A stretch of DNA of 64,000 nt from Rhodococcus wratislaviensis (GTDB lineage: Bacteria; Actinomycetota; Actinomycetes; Mycobacteriales; Mycobacteriaceae), in the NCBI RefSeq assembly GCF_900455735.1, contig NZ_UAUI01000025.1, forward strand, positions 186,001-250,000, in the 5' to 3' direction. Shown here piece by piece: positions 36,823 to 47,231 of this stretch; position 1 is the stretch's first letter, and each line of letters begins with the position of its first letter. Made by a program: the position numbers and the translations under genes. The notes under the pieces were generated by a model, which made no database searches, was not told the DNA's origin, and saw only the letters and a program-made list of their open reading frames with translations.

Positions 36823-37011
36823 CGTGGATCCCCTTCGAGTCGCCTGCCTTCTCTCCAACAGTAATGATCACCGACCGTACGCGGGGTCTCCCACGCGCCT
36901 TTCCGCCCGCGGATCTGGCGACGGGAGGCACCGAAAAATATTTGATATGACTGCCCGGTAGCATCTGACGTGATGCAGGTAACACAGGTACGGCACGACG
37001 GAAGGAACCCC

Positions 37012-37539
37012 ATGGCGGAAGAGCCCACCGGTGAGGATGCCGTTCCCCAGGCCCGGACGCCGGCCGTCACCGCGGGTGTGGTGGTTCTCGCCGTCCTCGC
37101 GCTCGCGTTCCTCGCGGTCGCCGGCTATTTCGGCTACACGCACCGGCAGGCGGAGCAGGAGGCGCAGGAAAGATCCGAGATCCTCGATGCGGCGCGCCAG
37201 GGCGTCGTGAATCTGACGACGATGGACTTCGAGCGGGCCGACGAAGACGTGCAGAAGGTGCTCGACGGCTCGGCCGGAGACTTCCGCGACGAATTCGAAG
37301 CCCGGTCCCACGACCTCATCGCGGTCATGCAGGAGGCCAAGGTCAAGTCCCAGGGGGAGGTGCGCCAGGCCGCGATCGAGGCGCAGAACGGCGATTCCGC
37401 GGACGTGCTCGTCGCGGTCGCGCAGAAGGTGTCCAACGCGGGCGGCGCCGCCGAGGAACCGCGCGGGCAGCGGATGCGGGTGACGATGCAACTCGAGGAC
37501 GGCACGTACAAGATCGTGAAGGCAGGGTTCGTGCAGTGA
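37012..37539 (+). CDS. Mce-associated-like membrane protein
   Basis: This 175-residue protein has a short cytoplasmic tail, one membrane helix (VTAGVVVLAVLALAFLAVAGYFGY) and an extracytoplasmic domain with a coiled-coil-like start (HRQAEQEAQERSEILDAARQGVVNLTTMDFERADEDVQKVLDGSAGDFRDEFEAR). This is the form of Mce-associated (Mas/OmamA-like) proteins that stabilise Mce lipid importers. ATG 37012 follows GAAGGAA. Its stop overlaps the GTG of a related gene. No Mce proteins are in the window, so it may serve a distant mce operon. Confidence 0.78.
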   Translation: MAEEPTGEDAVPQARTPAVTAGVVVLAVLALAFLAVAGYFGYTHRQAEQEAQERSEILDAARQGVVNLTTMDFERADEDVQKVLDGSAGDFRDEFEARSHDLIAVMQEAKVKSQGEVRQAAIEAQNGDSADVLVAVAQKVSNAGGAAEEPRGQRMRVTMQLEDGTYKIVKAGFVQ

Positions 37540-38051
37540 GTACCGACGCATCGCCGAAATCGCGCAGACTCCTCCTCATCCTGGGCGCGCTCACCGTGGT
37601 CGCGGCCGTGCTGGCGGGGGTTCTGTACGTCACGCTCTACCGGCCCGACCAGCGCGTCGACGACACCGTCCGCGCCACCGTGACCGACACCGCCTCGCAG
37701 GGCGCGATCGCCCTGCTGTCGTACACGCCGGACACGGTCGAGAGCGACGTCGGCGCCGCGAAGGAACGCCTGACGGGTGAGTTCCTCGACTACTACACAC
37801 AGTTCACGACGGACGTCGTCGTCCCGGCGGCCAAGGAGAGCCAGGTGGCCACCCAGGCGACGGTGGCCGCGTCCGGTCCGGTCGAGGTCGCGGCCGACAC
37901 GGCGACGGTGCTGCTGTTCGTCAACCAGACCACCACCAGCGCCGCGAAACCGGAACCGGCGGTGACGGCGACGAGCATCACCGTCGAGCTCACCAAGTCC
38001 GGCGACAACTGGCTGATTTCCGGCTTCGATCCGGTGCAGGCGCGCGGGTAG
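37536..38051 (+). CDS. Mce-associated-like membrane protein, second copy
   Basis: This 171-residue protein has a basic tail (SPKSRR), a membrane helix (LLLILGALTVVAAVLAGVLYVTLY) and an external NTF2-like domain containing GAIALLSYTPDTVESDVGAAKERLTGEFLDYYTQF and ending NWLISGFDPV. It is a divergent paralogue of the preceding gene and coupled to it by GTGA. Two unlike subunits suggest a hetero-oligomer. The function is inferred from architecture only. Confidence 0.78.
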   Translation: MSTDASPKSRRLLLILGALTVVAAVLAGVLYVTLYRPDQRVDDTVRATVTDTASQGAIALLSYTPDTVESDVGAAKERLTGEFLDYYTQFTTDVVVPAAKESQVATQATVAASGPVEVAADTATVLLFVNQTTTSAAKPEPAVTATSITVELTKSGDNWLISGFDPVQARG

Positions 38052-38062
38052 CGTTGTCGCCC

Positions 38063-38506
38063 ATGAGTACTCTTCGAGAGGTCGGCGACCGCGAGTCGTG
38101 GCGTTGCTGGCTGTGTGACGAACCGGTGGACCCCGACATGTCGGTCAACGATCCGCGCGGCCCCAGTATCGACAGCGTCGTCACCGCGAAGAAGGCCAAG
38201 GCGAAGGGCGGCGTCGAACGCCTCGCTCACCGCGCGTGCAACACCAAGAAGGGTGCCGTCAAGCCGGTCGTGCCGTGGCCCGACCGATTGTTCGTCGTCG
38301 ACCCCGCCCCGATCATCGGTGTGGTCGAACAACTCGGCCGCAAGGGCGGACGGGTGGCGGTGGCACGGTGCCCGGGCAAATCGGACGCCGAGGACGCGGC
38401 GGAGTGGTTGCTCGACAGGTTGTCCCGCCTCGCACCGGAACTGAACGTCGAGACGCAGATCGACGCCGCCGGTGGTGCCTATCTGCTCGTCCTTCGCACC
38501 GCCTGA
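38063..38506 (+). CDS. HNH-like zinc-site protein of unknown role
   Basis: This 147-residue soluble protein has a possible zinc/HNH site: CWLCDEP near residue 15 and LAHRACNTKKG near 55. These resemble the CxxC and H..CN..KG elements of HNH nucleases, but the central catalytic His-Ile/Asp element is not clear. The C-terminal half (VARCPGKSDAEDAAEWLLDRLSRLAPEL) looks like a separate alpha/beta unit. ATG 38063 is chosen over an in-frame TTG upstream. It could be a nuclease relative or a non-catalytic nucleic-acid-binding protein. It ends one base before the first covarying hairpin. Confidence 0.7.
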   Translation: MSTLREVGDRESWRCWLCDEPVDPDMSVNDPRGPSIDSVVTAKKAKAKGGVERLAHRACNTKKGAVKPVVPWPDRLFVVDPAPIIGVVEQLGRKGGRVAVARCPGKSDAEDAAEWLLDRLSRLAPELNVETQIDAAGGAYLLVLRTA

Positions 38507-38552
38507 CCCGTGAGTACTTGTTAACCGCGGGCGGTTAACAAGTACTCACGGG
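38507..38552. repeat. 46-bp perfect inverted repeat, copy 1
   Basis: Arms of 22 bp (38507-38528 and 38531-38552) are exact reverse complements separated by GG. Each arm begins CCCGTGAGTACTTGTTAACC. It lies directly after the HNH-like stop and before the first dehydrogenase. It can act in either direction as a terminator-like hairpin. A sister copy with compensating changes lies at 40942-40987. Confidence 0.9.
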
Positions 38553-38623
38553 CGGCGGAGCCGCACTGTGGAGTACCGTCGGGACCAGAACATGAATCCG
38601 ACCTCGAGTGCGAAGGAATTCCG

Positions 38624-39799
<1,176 letters not shown>

Positions 39800-39808
39800 G
39801 GGCGTGAC

Positions 39809-40936
39809 ATGGACTTCGAACTGACCGACGAACAGAAACTGCTGCGCGACACCACCCGCGAACTGCTCGGCCGCAGCTACGACGCGGAGAAACGCAACGC
39901 CGTCACCGACACCGAGCAGGGGTGGAGCCCGCAGGTGTGGAAGCAACTCGCCGAGGTCGGACTGCTGGGTCTGAGCTTCGACGAGGAAGACGGCGGAATG
40001 GGCGCCGGACCTGTCGAGGTCGCGTCGGTGATGACGGAGATCGGCCGCCGCCTCGCGCCCGAACCCGTCCTCGACGCCGTGCTCGTTCCCGGCGGCCTGA
40101 TCGCCGCGGCCGGCAGTGCGGAGCAGCGGCGCCGGATTCTGCCGGACGTGTCGGGGGGCAACGTCCTGCTGGCCTTCGCCGATCGGGAACCGGGTGTGCG
40201 CTGGCCGTCCACCCAGGTGTCGACGACCGCGAAGAAGGACGGCGACGCGTGGACCCTCACCGGTACCAAGAACCCCGTTCCGCACGGCGGCAGCGCGAAC
40301 GCCCTGGTCGTGACGGCGGCACTCCCGGACGGTGGGGTCGGACTGTTCCTCGTCGACGCCGACGCCAGCGGCCTGACCCGCACCGCCTACGCGACCCACG
40401 ACGGTCTGCGGGCCGCGCAGGTCGAATTGTCGGACACCCCGGCTGAGCCTCTCGGTGAGGGCGGTGACGCGTCGTCGGCGATCGAGGGCGCGCAGATCCG
40501 GGCGCAGGCGGCACTGTGTGCGGAGGCCGTCGGCGCGATGGAGGAAGCTCTGCGACTGACCACCGAGTACCTGAAGACCCGCAAGCAGTTCGGTGTTCCG
40601 ATCGCGAAGTTCCAGACGCTCACGCACCGTGCGGCCGACATGTATGTGCTGCTGGAACTGGCTCGCAGCATGAGTCTCTACGCGACGATGTCGCTGGCCG
40701 ACGGAACCGTCGATCCGGTGGTCGCGTCCCGTGCCAAGCTGCAGATCGGCCGCTCCGCCCGCACGATCGGGCAGGAAGCGATCCAGATGCACGGCGGCAT
40801 CGGCATGACGGCCGAGTATCCGGTCGGGCACAATTTGAGCCGGCTGACCGCCATCGAGCACACCCTCGGCGGGTCCGACGACCACCTGCGGGTGCTCGCG
40901 TCGGCGACAACCCAGGGCACCATCAGCATCATCTAG
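39809..40936 (+). CDS. Acyl-CoA dehydrogenase, probable non-catalytic partner subunit
   Basis: This 375-residue protein has the dehydrogenase fold, with MDFELTDEQKLLRDTTRELLGR and the FAD-contact region IQMHGGIGMTAEYPVGHNLSRL. Both usual catalytic Glu sites are absent: helix G reads QIRAQAALCAEAVG, and the C-terminal site reads AIEHTLGGSDDHL. The substrate loop ADREPGVRW is also unlike the EPxAGSD of active subunits. It therefore looks like the structural or FAD-binding half of an alpha2beta2 enzyme with the preceding gene. The pair is enclosed by matching hairpins. Confidence 0.85.
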   Translation: MDFELTDEQKLLRDTTRELLGRSYDAEKRNAVTDTEQGWSPQVWKQLAEVGLLGLSFDEEDGGMGAGPVEVASVMTEIGRRLAPEPVLDAVLVPGGLIAAAGSAEQRRRILPDVSGGNVLLAFADREPGVRWPSTQVSTTAKKDGDAWTLTGTKNPVPHGGSANALVVTAALPDGGVGLFLVDADASGLTRTAYATHDGLRAAQVELSDTPAEPLGEGGDASSAIEGAQIRAQAALCAEAVGAMEEALRLTTEYLKTRKQFGVPIAKFQTLTHRAADMYVLLELARSMSLYATMSLADGTVDPVVASRAKLQIGRSARTIGQEAIQMHGGIGMTAEYPVGHNLSRLTAIEHTLGGSDDHLRVLASATTQGTISII

Positions 40937-40941
40937 CCGCG

Positions 40942-40987
40942 CCCGTGAGTACTTCTCAACCGCCCGCGGTTGAGAAGTACTCACGGG
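40942..40987. repeat. 46-bp perfect inverted repeat, copy 2
   Basis: Arms at 40942-40963 and 40966-40987 are exact 22-bp reverse complements separated by CC. The arm begins CCCGTGAGTACTTCTCAACC. It differs from copy 1 at two arm positions, and both are compensated in the opposite arm. It starts 5 bp after the second dehydrogenase stop and is a probable terminator. Confidence 0.9.
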
Positions 40988-41122
40988 TCCAGGTCTCGGA
41001 TTGGTATCGGAACGCGCGTTTTCGACGTGTCGCACAGGGACCCCAGTGTGACGCGGCTAACGTTCTGCGCGCACACCAGAACTCACGGGGGATGTACGTA
41101 ATCTCGGTGAAGGAGCATTGCC

Positions 41123-41326
41123 ATGGGGTCCGGTCCAGTCAAAGCGATCATGTGGAGCCTGCTTTTCGTGGGACTCGTCGGTGCGGGAGTCGGGATCTCC
41201 GAACTGCACGTCCCGTGGACGGTCGCATCGCTGATCGTCGCGTCGGTCTCCGGCCTGGTCCTGCTCAGGATCCGCGCCGACGCGCACCCCGAACTGCACA
41301 GCGACCGCCGGATGGCTGCCGGCTGA
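41123..41326 (+). CDS. Small two-helix membrane protein, 67 residues
   Basis: This predicted membrane protein has helices around AIMWSLLFVGLVGAGVGI and TVASLIVASVSGLVLL and a charged C-terminal tail. A clear GAAGGAG lies 8 bp before the ATG, which supports it as a real gene despite its size. It is single-copy between the second hairpin and the end of the convergent VWA gene. I do not recognise the family. Confidence 0.65.
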   Translation: MGSGPVKAIMWSLLFVGLVGAGVGISELHVPWTVASLIVASVSGLVLLRIRADAHPELHSDRRMAAG

Positions 41327-41333
41327 CCACCGG

Positions 41334-42494
41334 TCACTCCGTCTGGAGACTGTCCGCCCACCTGCCGATGTCGCCGCGTTCCAGTGCGAGCGCCAGCAGT
41401 TCCGGGAACCTGTCCGGGGTGCAGGCGAACGCCGGAATGCCGAGCCCACCCAGGGCAGCCGCGTTGTCGTGGTCGAACGACGGGGCGCCGTCGTCGGACA
41501 GCGCCAGCAGAACCACCACCTGGACGCCCGCGTTCTTCATCGCCGCCATCCGCCGCAGCATCTCCGCGCGGATCCCGCCCTCGTACAGGTCCGAGATCAG
41601 CACGAACAGCGATTCGGTCGGCCTGTCGATCAGTGACTGGCTGTAGGCGATGGCCCGGTTGATGTCGGTGCCGCCTCCGAGTTGCGTGCCGAACAGCACG
41701 TCGACGGGATCGGACAGCTTGTCGGTGAGGTCGACGACTGCCGTGTCGAACACGACCAGCGACGTCTTCAGTGCGCGCATCGAGGCGAGCACCGCGCCGA
41801 ACACGGACGCATACACGACGCTCGACGCCATCGACCCGGACTGGTCGATGGCGAGGACGACGTCGCGGTGCACGGCCTGCGATCGGCGGCCGTACCCGAG
41901 CAGTCGCTGCGGTACCACCGTCTTGTACTCGGGGAGGTAGTGCGCGAGGTTGGCGCGGATGGTGCGATTCCAGTCGATGTCGCGGTACTTGGGGTTGGTG
42001 ATGCGGGCCGACCGGTTCAGGGCACCGGTGACGGCGGTCCTGGTCTTCTGCGCGATCCGTTCCTCCACCTCCCGGACGACTTTCTCGACGACCATCCGGG
42101 CGGTGGCCTTGCTGGTCTCGGGCATCACCCGGTTCAGGCTCAGCAGCGTGCCGACGAGGTGGACGTCCGGTTCGACGGCGTCGAGCAGCTCGGGTTCGAG
42201 GAGCAGCTGGGTGAGGCCGAGCCGGTCGATGGCGTCCTTCTGCATCACCTGCACGACGCTGCTCGGGAAATAGGTGCGGATGTCGCCGAGCCAGCGCGCG
42301 ACCTTCGGCGCCGATCCGCCGAGACCCGCGCCGCGACGGCGGCTCTTCGACCCTTCGCTGCTGGTGTCGTACAGGGCTGCCAGAGCGCCGTCCATCGCCG
42401 CGTCCGTCTTGGACGCGAGACCGCCGGTGGATTCCTCGGCGGCGTTGCCGAGCAGCAGTCGCCACCGCCGTAGCCTCTCCGCGTCGTCGGTCAC
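41334..42494 (-). CDS. VWA-domain protein of the MoxR/SWIM cluster
   Basis: This 386-residue protein has a helical N-terminal half and a C-terminal von Willebrand A domain. The MIDAS metal site is intact: D217-Q-S-G-S, then the Thr of LGGGTDINRAI and the Asp of VLISDLYEGG. It resembles YehP-like VWA proteins that work with MoxR AAA+ ATPases; the ATPase is thought to remodel or load metal-dependent targets through the VWA partner. GTG 42494 overlaps the DUF5682 stop by 4 nt, and the longer open frame upstream is antisense-like. It is the last gene of the operon. Confidence 0.87.
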   Translation of the reverse strand: MTDDAERLRRWRLLLGNAAEESTGGLASKTDAAMDGALAALYDTSSEGSKSRRRGAGLGGSAPKVARWLGDIRTYFPSSVVQVMQKDAIDRLGLTQLLLEPELLDAVEPDVHLVGTLLSLNRVMPETSKATARMVVEKVVREVEERIAQKTRTAVTGALNRSARITNPKYRDIDWNRTIRANLAHYLPEYKTVVPQRLLGYGRRSQAVHRDVVLAIDQSGSMASSVVYASVFGAVLASMRALKTSLVVFDTAVVDLTDKLSDPVDVLFGTQLGGGTDINRAIAYSQSLIDRPTESLFVLISDLYEGGIRAEMLRRMAAMKNAGVQVVVLLALSDDGAPSFDHDNAAALGGLGIPAFACTPDRFPELLALALERGDIGRWADSLQTE

Positions 42495-44659
42495 GACGTC
42501 ACCCCCAGAATGTCCGCGACGGTCCGGATCGCGATCGTGCCCCGCCGAGCGTCGACCTCGGCGCGGGCATCTGCCGTGGACCCGCCCTCCACGGACTGCC
42601 CGATCGCCCGGCGTTCCCCGGTTTCGAACCCGCCGAACGTGCGCCGCAGCAGTGGCAGCACGTCGACGAAGTCCTGCTCGCGCAGTCCCGACACCCATCC
42701 GTCGAGGAGTCGCAGCAGTTGCCGGTCGTGGACCAGCAGCAGCCCCCCGCCGCCGAGGAAGCCGTCGACCCACCCCGCCTTGGCGGACGGATCGGCGCCG
42801 ACGGACAGCGCCCGCGACAGTCGGGTGGTGGACTCGGTTTCGCTGACGGCACCTGCGTCGCGGAGCAATCGGACCATGCGTCCGATCACGAGGCCGTTCA
42901 CGTCGCTGCGGTCGACGAGGCCGGCGAGTGTGCCGAGCCACCGCGCCGACGCGCGATCGTCGTCGCGCAGCATCACCGCCGCGTGGACGTCGTCGACGGC
43001 GCGGCGCAGGTCGAGTGCGCTGTCGTCGTCCAGACCCGACAGCGCCGAGGGCAGTCCCGCGCAGACGCGGACGAGCAGGCTGTCGGTGACGCGGGTGAGG
43101 GACGTGACGTCGGTGCCGCGGACGTCGCCGTAACGCAGTGTGCGGGTGAGCGCGGGCAGGGCCTCCATCAGGTGCATCACATCGTGGTCGAGCGTGGCCG
43201 CCGTCTCCAGCGCACGCAACAACTCGGCCAGCGCATCCCCGAGATCCGACAGCAGTGCCTGCTCGAGCAGCCCGGTGAGCCGGGCGAGGGAGACGTCACG
43301 GGACGACGCCTCCTCGCGCACCTTCGCTGTCGCCGCGGCCTCGACGGTGGTGCCCCACAGCGACGCCTCGATGATCGACACCGCCAGTTCGGGTTTCCAG
43401 GTGAGGGACCACGTCTCACGGAACGTGCCGGTGCCACGGACGTCGCTGTCGGCAGGCGTGCCCCAGCCGACACCGAGGATCTGCAACCGGTGCAGGAGCC
43501 GGGATCGTGCGACGTCGTTGTCTCTGCGCAGGTCGAGGTCGATGGTCTTCTCGGTGGCCTGCTGCTTGAGCCGCAGAGTCTTCGCCCGCGCCCGCAGGTC
43601 GGCGTCGAGGGGGACCGTCGGGGTGTCGGCCGGGACGGCGCCGAGTGCCTCACCGACGACGAGTCGCCGCGTGATCAGGTCGAGCAGGACGTCGTCGCCG
43701 TCGCACATCACGGCGCGGGTGGCCTCGGTGACCTCGGAGAGACCGGCCAGCGGCCGCGCGCGCATCGCAGCCAACGTCTCTGCGAGACGGACGGATTCGA
43801 TGACGTGTGCACTCGACACCGGAAGGTCCTCGTCCCGCAGCACGCGCGCGACCTTCGTGAGCCATCGGGTGATCGTCCGGTCCGGGGCGGTGAACAGGTG
43901 GTGATACCAGCCGGGAGAGGTGATCCCGGCGCCGTATCCCGATGCCGCGGACAGCCGCGAGTGGGTCCACGGCACCCACGTGAGCGAGGTCTTGATCTTG
44001 GGGATTCCCTTGAGGATTCGCGCGTCGGCGGTGGCCGGTCCGAGAGGTCCGGTGAGTGCCGGGGCGTGCCACGCGCCGCACACCACCGCGATCCGCTGCG
44101 CGCCGCCCTTGATCACCTTCCGCAGCGTCTGGCGCATGTACGCCTCGCGCCTGCTGGTGGGTTCGTCGAGTTCGACGGTGTCCCGCAGCGCGGTCATGGC
44201 GTCGGTGATCGCGTCGAACGAGTCGGGCCCCGAACCCGATTCGACGACGGCGTCCCACCAGCGTTCGGTGTCGTCGTAGCCCGCCGCGGCGGCCAACTGG
44301 GTCAGCGGATCCCCGGAACGGGGCTCGGAGTCGTCGGCGGCGAGGGTGTTGGCGGCAGGAAGGTCGCAGAAGCGGACGTCGACACCGCGCCCAGCCGCCC
44401 ACGACAGCGCCTGCCACTCCGGGGAGAACACGGCGAACGGCCAGAACGCCGCGGTCCTGGGTTCGCCGGTGGCATACGCGAGCAGGGCCACCGGAGGCTC
44501 CATCGTGTCGGAGGCGGTCAGCGCGACCAGCGGATCGGCGTCCGCGGGCCCTTCGATCAGGACGGCGTCGGGGACGAACTCGTCGAGCGCGCGACGCACC
44601 GATCGTGCCGAACCGGGCCCGTGGTGGCGGATGCCGAAGACACGGACGTCGGAGTTCAC
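42491..44659 (-). CDS. DUF5682-family protein
   Basis: This 722-residue protein starts VFGIRHHGPGSARSVRRALDEFVPDAVLIEGPADAD, an RHHGPGS motif typical of DUF5682. It has ICGAWHAPAL-like AVVCGAWHAPALTGPLG near residue 200, reminiscent of TraB/erythromycin-esterase-type folds, and a long helical C-terminal region. The E. coli relative is in the yeh cluster. Biochemical activity is unknown. The GTG start and the stop each overlap a neighbour by 4 nt. It may be the effector or substrate-binding component of the module. Confidence 0.83.
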   Translation of the reverse strand: MNSDVRVFGIRHHGPGSARSVRRALDEFVPDAVLIEGPADADPLVALTASDTMEPPVALLAYATGEPRTAAFWPFAVFSPEWQALSWAAGRGVDVRFCDLPAANTLAADDSEPRSGDPLTQLAAAAGYDDTERWWDAVVESGSGPDSFDAITDAMTALRDTVELDEPTSRREAYMRQTLRKVIKGGAQRIAVVCGAWHAPALTGPLGPATADARILKGIPKIKTSLTWVPWTHSRLSAASGYGAGITSPGWYHHLFTAPDRTITRWLTKVARVLRDEDLPVSSAHVIESVRLAETLAAMRARPLAGLSEVTEATRAVMCDGDDVLLDLITRRLVVGEALGAVPADTPTVPLDADLRARAKTLRLKQQATEKTIDLDLRRDNDVARSRLLHRLQILGVGWGTPADSDVRGTGTFRETWSLTWKPELAVSIIEASLWGTTVEAAATAKVREEASSRDVSLARLTGLLEQALLSDLGDALAELLRALETAATLDHDVMHLMEALPALTRTLRYGDVRGTDVTSLTRVTDSLLVRVCAGLPSALSGLDDDSALDLRRAVDDVHAAVMLRDDDRASARWLGTLAGLVDRSDVNGLVIGRMVRLLRDAGAVSETESTTRLSRALSVGADPSAKAGWVDGFLGGGGLLLVHDRQLLRLLDGWVSGLREQDFVDVLPLLRRTFGGFETGERRAIGQSVEGGSTADARAEVDARRGTIAIRTVADILGVTS

Positions 44660-45759
44660 CCCGTGACCTCGCGGCACGCCCGGTAGAAGTCGGCCCAGTC
44701 CTCCCGTTCGCGGACCACGGCCTCGAGGTATTCCGTCCACACCACTTTGTCGGCCACCGGGTCCTTCAGCACGGACCCGAGGATGCCGGCGGCGACGTCG
44801 GACGGACGGAGCACCCCGTCACCGAAGTGCGCGGCGAGGGCGAGTCCGTTGGTGACGACGGAGATCGCCTCCGCCGTCGACAGCGTTCCGGACGGCGACT
44901 TCAGTGTGGTGCGACCGTCGCTGGTGACGCCCGATCGGAGTTCGCGGAAGACGGTGACCACGCGCCGGATCTCGTCGACGGTCGCCGGGACCTCCGGCAG
45001 TTCCAGCGAGGACCCCAGTTGCTCGACGCGCCGCGCGACGATGGCGACTTCGTCCTCCTCGTTGGCGGGCAGGGGCAGGACCACCGTGTTGAAGCGCCTG
45101 CGCAGCGCGGAGGACAGTTCGTTGACGCCGCGGTCGCGGTCGTTCGCGGTGGCGATCAGGTTGAAACCCTTGGCGGCCTGCACCTCGGTGCCCAGTTCGG
45201 GGATGGGGAGCGTCTTCTCCGACAGCACGGTGATGAGTGCGTCCTGCACATCGGCGGGAATGCGGGTGAGTTCCTCGACCCGTGCGATCCGCCCGCCCTG
45301 CATTGCCGTCATGACGGGGGACGGAACGAGTGCGCCCGCTGTCGGGCCTTCGGCGAGAAGCCTCGCATAGTTCCAGCCGTACCGGATGGCCTCCTCCGGT
45401 GTCCCCGACGTTCCCTGGACGAGCAGGGTCGACTCGCCGGAGACCGCCGCCGACAGGTGTTCGGACACCCACGTCTTGGCGGTCCCGGGGACGCCGAGCA
45501 GAAGCAACGCGCGATCGGTCGCGAGCGTCGCGACTGCCACTTCGATGAGCCGGCGCGGACCGACGTACTTGGGGGAGATGACGGTGCCGTCGTCGAGTTC
45601 GCCGCCGAGCAGGTACGTGACGACCGCCCACGGAGACAATTTCCACGACGGTGGCCGGGGCCGGGTGTCGTGCGCGGCGAGGGCGGCGAGTTCGTCGGCG
45701 TAGGCCTGCTCGGCGTGGGGTCGTAGCAGGTGGGCCTGGGCGGCCGCGATCTCGGTCAC
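44656..45759 (-). CDS. MoxR-family AAA+ ATPase, YehL-like
   Basis: This 367-residue ATPase has Walker A GVPGTAKTW near residue 90, Walker B-like RIARVEELTRIPADVQDALITVLSEKTL (in the usual DE position the sequence is VEE), sensor 1 NLIATANDRDRGVNELSSALRRRFN with arginine fingers, and a C-terminal lid. MoxR ATPases act as chaperones that mature or remodel VWA-containing complexes. Walker B VEE in place of DE is a slight departure. It sits in the middle of the five-gene operon, between DUF5682 and DUF5691, and is the likely motor. Confidence 0.9.
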   Translation of the reverse strand: MTEIAAAQAHLLRPHAEQAYADELAALAAHDTRPRPPSWKLSPWAVVTYLLGGELDDGTVISPKYVGPRRLIEVAVATLATDRALLLLGVPGTAKTWVSEHLSAAVSGESTLLVQGTSGTPEEAIRYGWNYARLLAEGPTAGALVPSPVMTAMQGGRIARVEELTRIPADVQDALITVLSEKTLPIPELGTEVQAAKGFNLIATANDRDRGVNELSSALRRRFNTVVLPLPANEEDEVAIVARRVEQLGSSLELPEVPATVDEIRRVVTVFRELRSGVTSDGRTTLKSPSGTLSTAEAISVVTNGLALAAHFGDGVLRPSDVAAGILGSVLKDPVADKVVWTEYLEAVVREREDWADFYRACREVTG

Positions 45760-47231
45760 TCGAGCTCCTTCAGGACTGTTCTGCGATGGTCGATGTTGGT
45801 GGCGACAGCGGCGAACGCCTGGTGCCAGCCGGGGTCACGGGTGCGTTCGGCGGCCGCTCGGAGCAGCGGCGCCGCCGCGAACGGGAAGTGCGTCTCGGCG
45901 CTGCGGAGGGTCGAGTAGTGGCTGTGCCGGGAGAACTGCCCGAGGTCCTTGCCGGTCTCGGCGTGCCGCCCGGCGACGTCCTCGAGGCGAGCGATCACCC
46001 GCTCGGCCAGGTCGAGCGGCCAGGGGTGGGGCAGACCGTCGAACAGGGCGGCGCCGTCGACGCCCAGCAGGTAGGAGTCGGCGCGACCCGACAGGATGTA
46101 TGCGAGGCGTTCGCGGGCGGGAACGATCGGTACGACGCGACGTTCGGTTTTCCGACCTTCGCGGTGTAGCAGAGCCGACGCCCAGCGCGGATTGCGCTGC
46201 AGCACGGTGGCCGTGGTCCACGCCTCCATCATCACCTCCCGCCACTGGTCTTCGATCCGGATCTCCAACGCGGTGGAGGCGGAGCCGATCATGCCTTCCC
46301 ACACCGACAAGGGGGCGGCGGTCACCACCATCCGCAACCACCAGCTGCGGATTCCCTTGTTCTTGAAGTGGACGTCCTCGATGCCGTCGCGCCGGGCCGA
46401 ATCGTCCAGGGAACCGGGCATGTTCACCACGAGACGGGTGCGCAGCGGCTTCTTCTCCACCCGCACCCATGCCCGGGCGCGAGCGGCCATCCGCTCGGCG
46501 TATGCGGAGTTCGGCAGCTGCCGCAGCAACTGGACCGCTTGCTGGCGCACCTCTTTCCGCCGGTCGTCGAGCGCGTGCTCGAGCAATGCGGAGTCGGCGT
46601 CGCCGAGCCCCGTGCCGAGGACGGCGATGAACGCCGCCCGGTGCTCGCCCCGTTCGGAATCCCAGGTGCGGCTCAGTTCGGCCATCGCGATCGCCGGGTC
46701 CACTGCCCGCATCGTCGTGAGCCATTGCAGTCGTTCCTGGTGTGCGCCGTGCGTCCACACGTCGGTGCGGTCGGGCCGGCGGACCAGCGTCGACCAGTCC
46801 GGGTTCTTTGCGGCGAGCCACTGGCCGCGGGGGCCCACCAGCCGGAGGATGCTTTCGCGGTGGGTGTCGTTGCTGCGGGCCACGGCCATCAGGTCGGCGA
46901 CGAGATGATCCGGTGCGCGGTAGTTCCGCTCGGCCACGACCGCGAACCACTCGGTGAGCGTCCACGACTTCGCGGCGAGCAATTTCATCAGATGCGACGC
47001 GGACGCGGGCGGCAACTGCAGCCTCGGATCGTCCTCGGCGGGTGCGGGCAGCACGTGCGCGGAGGCGGCGACTCCGCCGTCGCGGTACGCGTTCTCGAGC
47101 GCGGCGGCGCCCAGCAGAGTCTCGGCCGGATCACCGATGACCGACTGTGCCAGTTCGCCGGTGGCCAGATCCTGGAACGTCGGGGCGGACCGTGCCGTGC
47201 CGAGAAGGGCGGCGGAGAGGAGTTCGCTCAT
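45756..47231 (-). CDS. DUF5691-family protein, HEAT-like helical
   Basis: This 491-residue protein is mostly alpha-helical with repeated Leu/Arg-rich helices (for example ALLEHALDDRRKEVRQQAVQLLRQLPNSAYAERMAARA), suggesting a HEAT-like scaffold. It starts MSELLSAALLGTARS. The family occurs with MoxR/SWIM genes and has no known activity. Its ATG overlaps the SWIM gene stop (ATGA), and its stop overlaps the ATPase start. A scaffold or adaptor role is inferred. Confidence 0.82.
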   Translation of the reverse strand: MSELLSAALLGTARSAPTFQDLATGELAQSVIGDPAETLLGAAALENAYRDGGVAASAHVLPAPAEDDPRLQLPPASASHLMKLLAAKSWTLTEWFAVVAERNYRAPDHLVADLMAVARSNDTHRESILRLVGPRGQWLAAKNPDWSTLVRRPDRTDVWTHGAHQERLQWLTTMRAVDPAIAMAELSRTWDSERGEHRAAFIAVLGTGLGDADSALLEHALDDRRKEVRQQAVQLLRQLPNSAYAERMAARARAWVRVEKKPLRTRLVVNMPGSLDDSARRDGIEDVHFKNKGIRSWWLRMVVTAAPLSVWEGMIGSASTALEIRIEDQWREVMMEAWTTATVLQRNPRWASALLHREGRKTERRVVPIVPARERLAYILSGRADSYLLGVDGAALFDGLPHPWPLDLAERVIARLEDVAGRHAETGKDLGQFSRHSHYSTLRSAETHFPFAAAPLLRAAAERTRDPGWHQAFAAVATNIDHRRTVLKELE

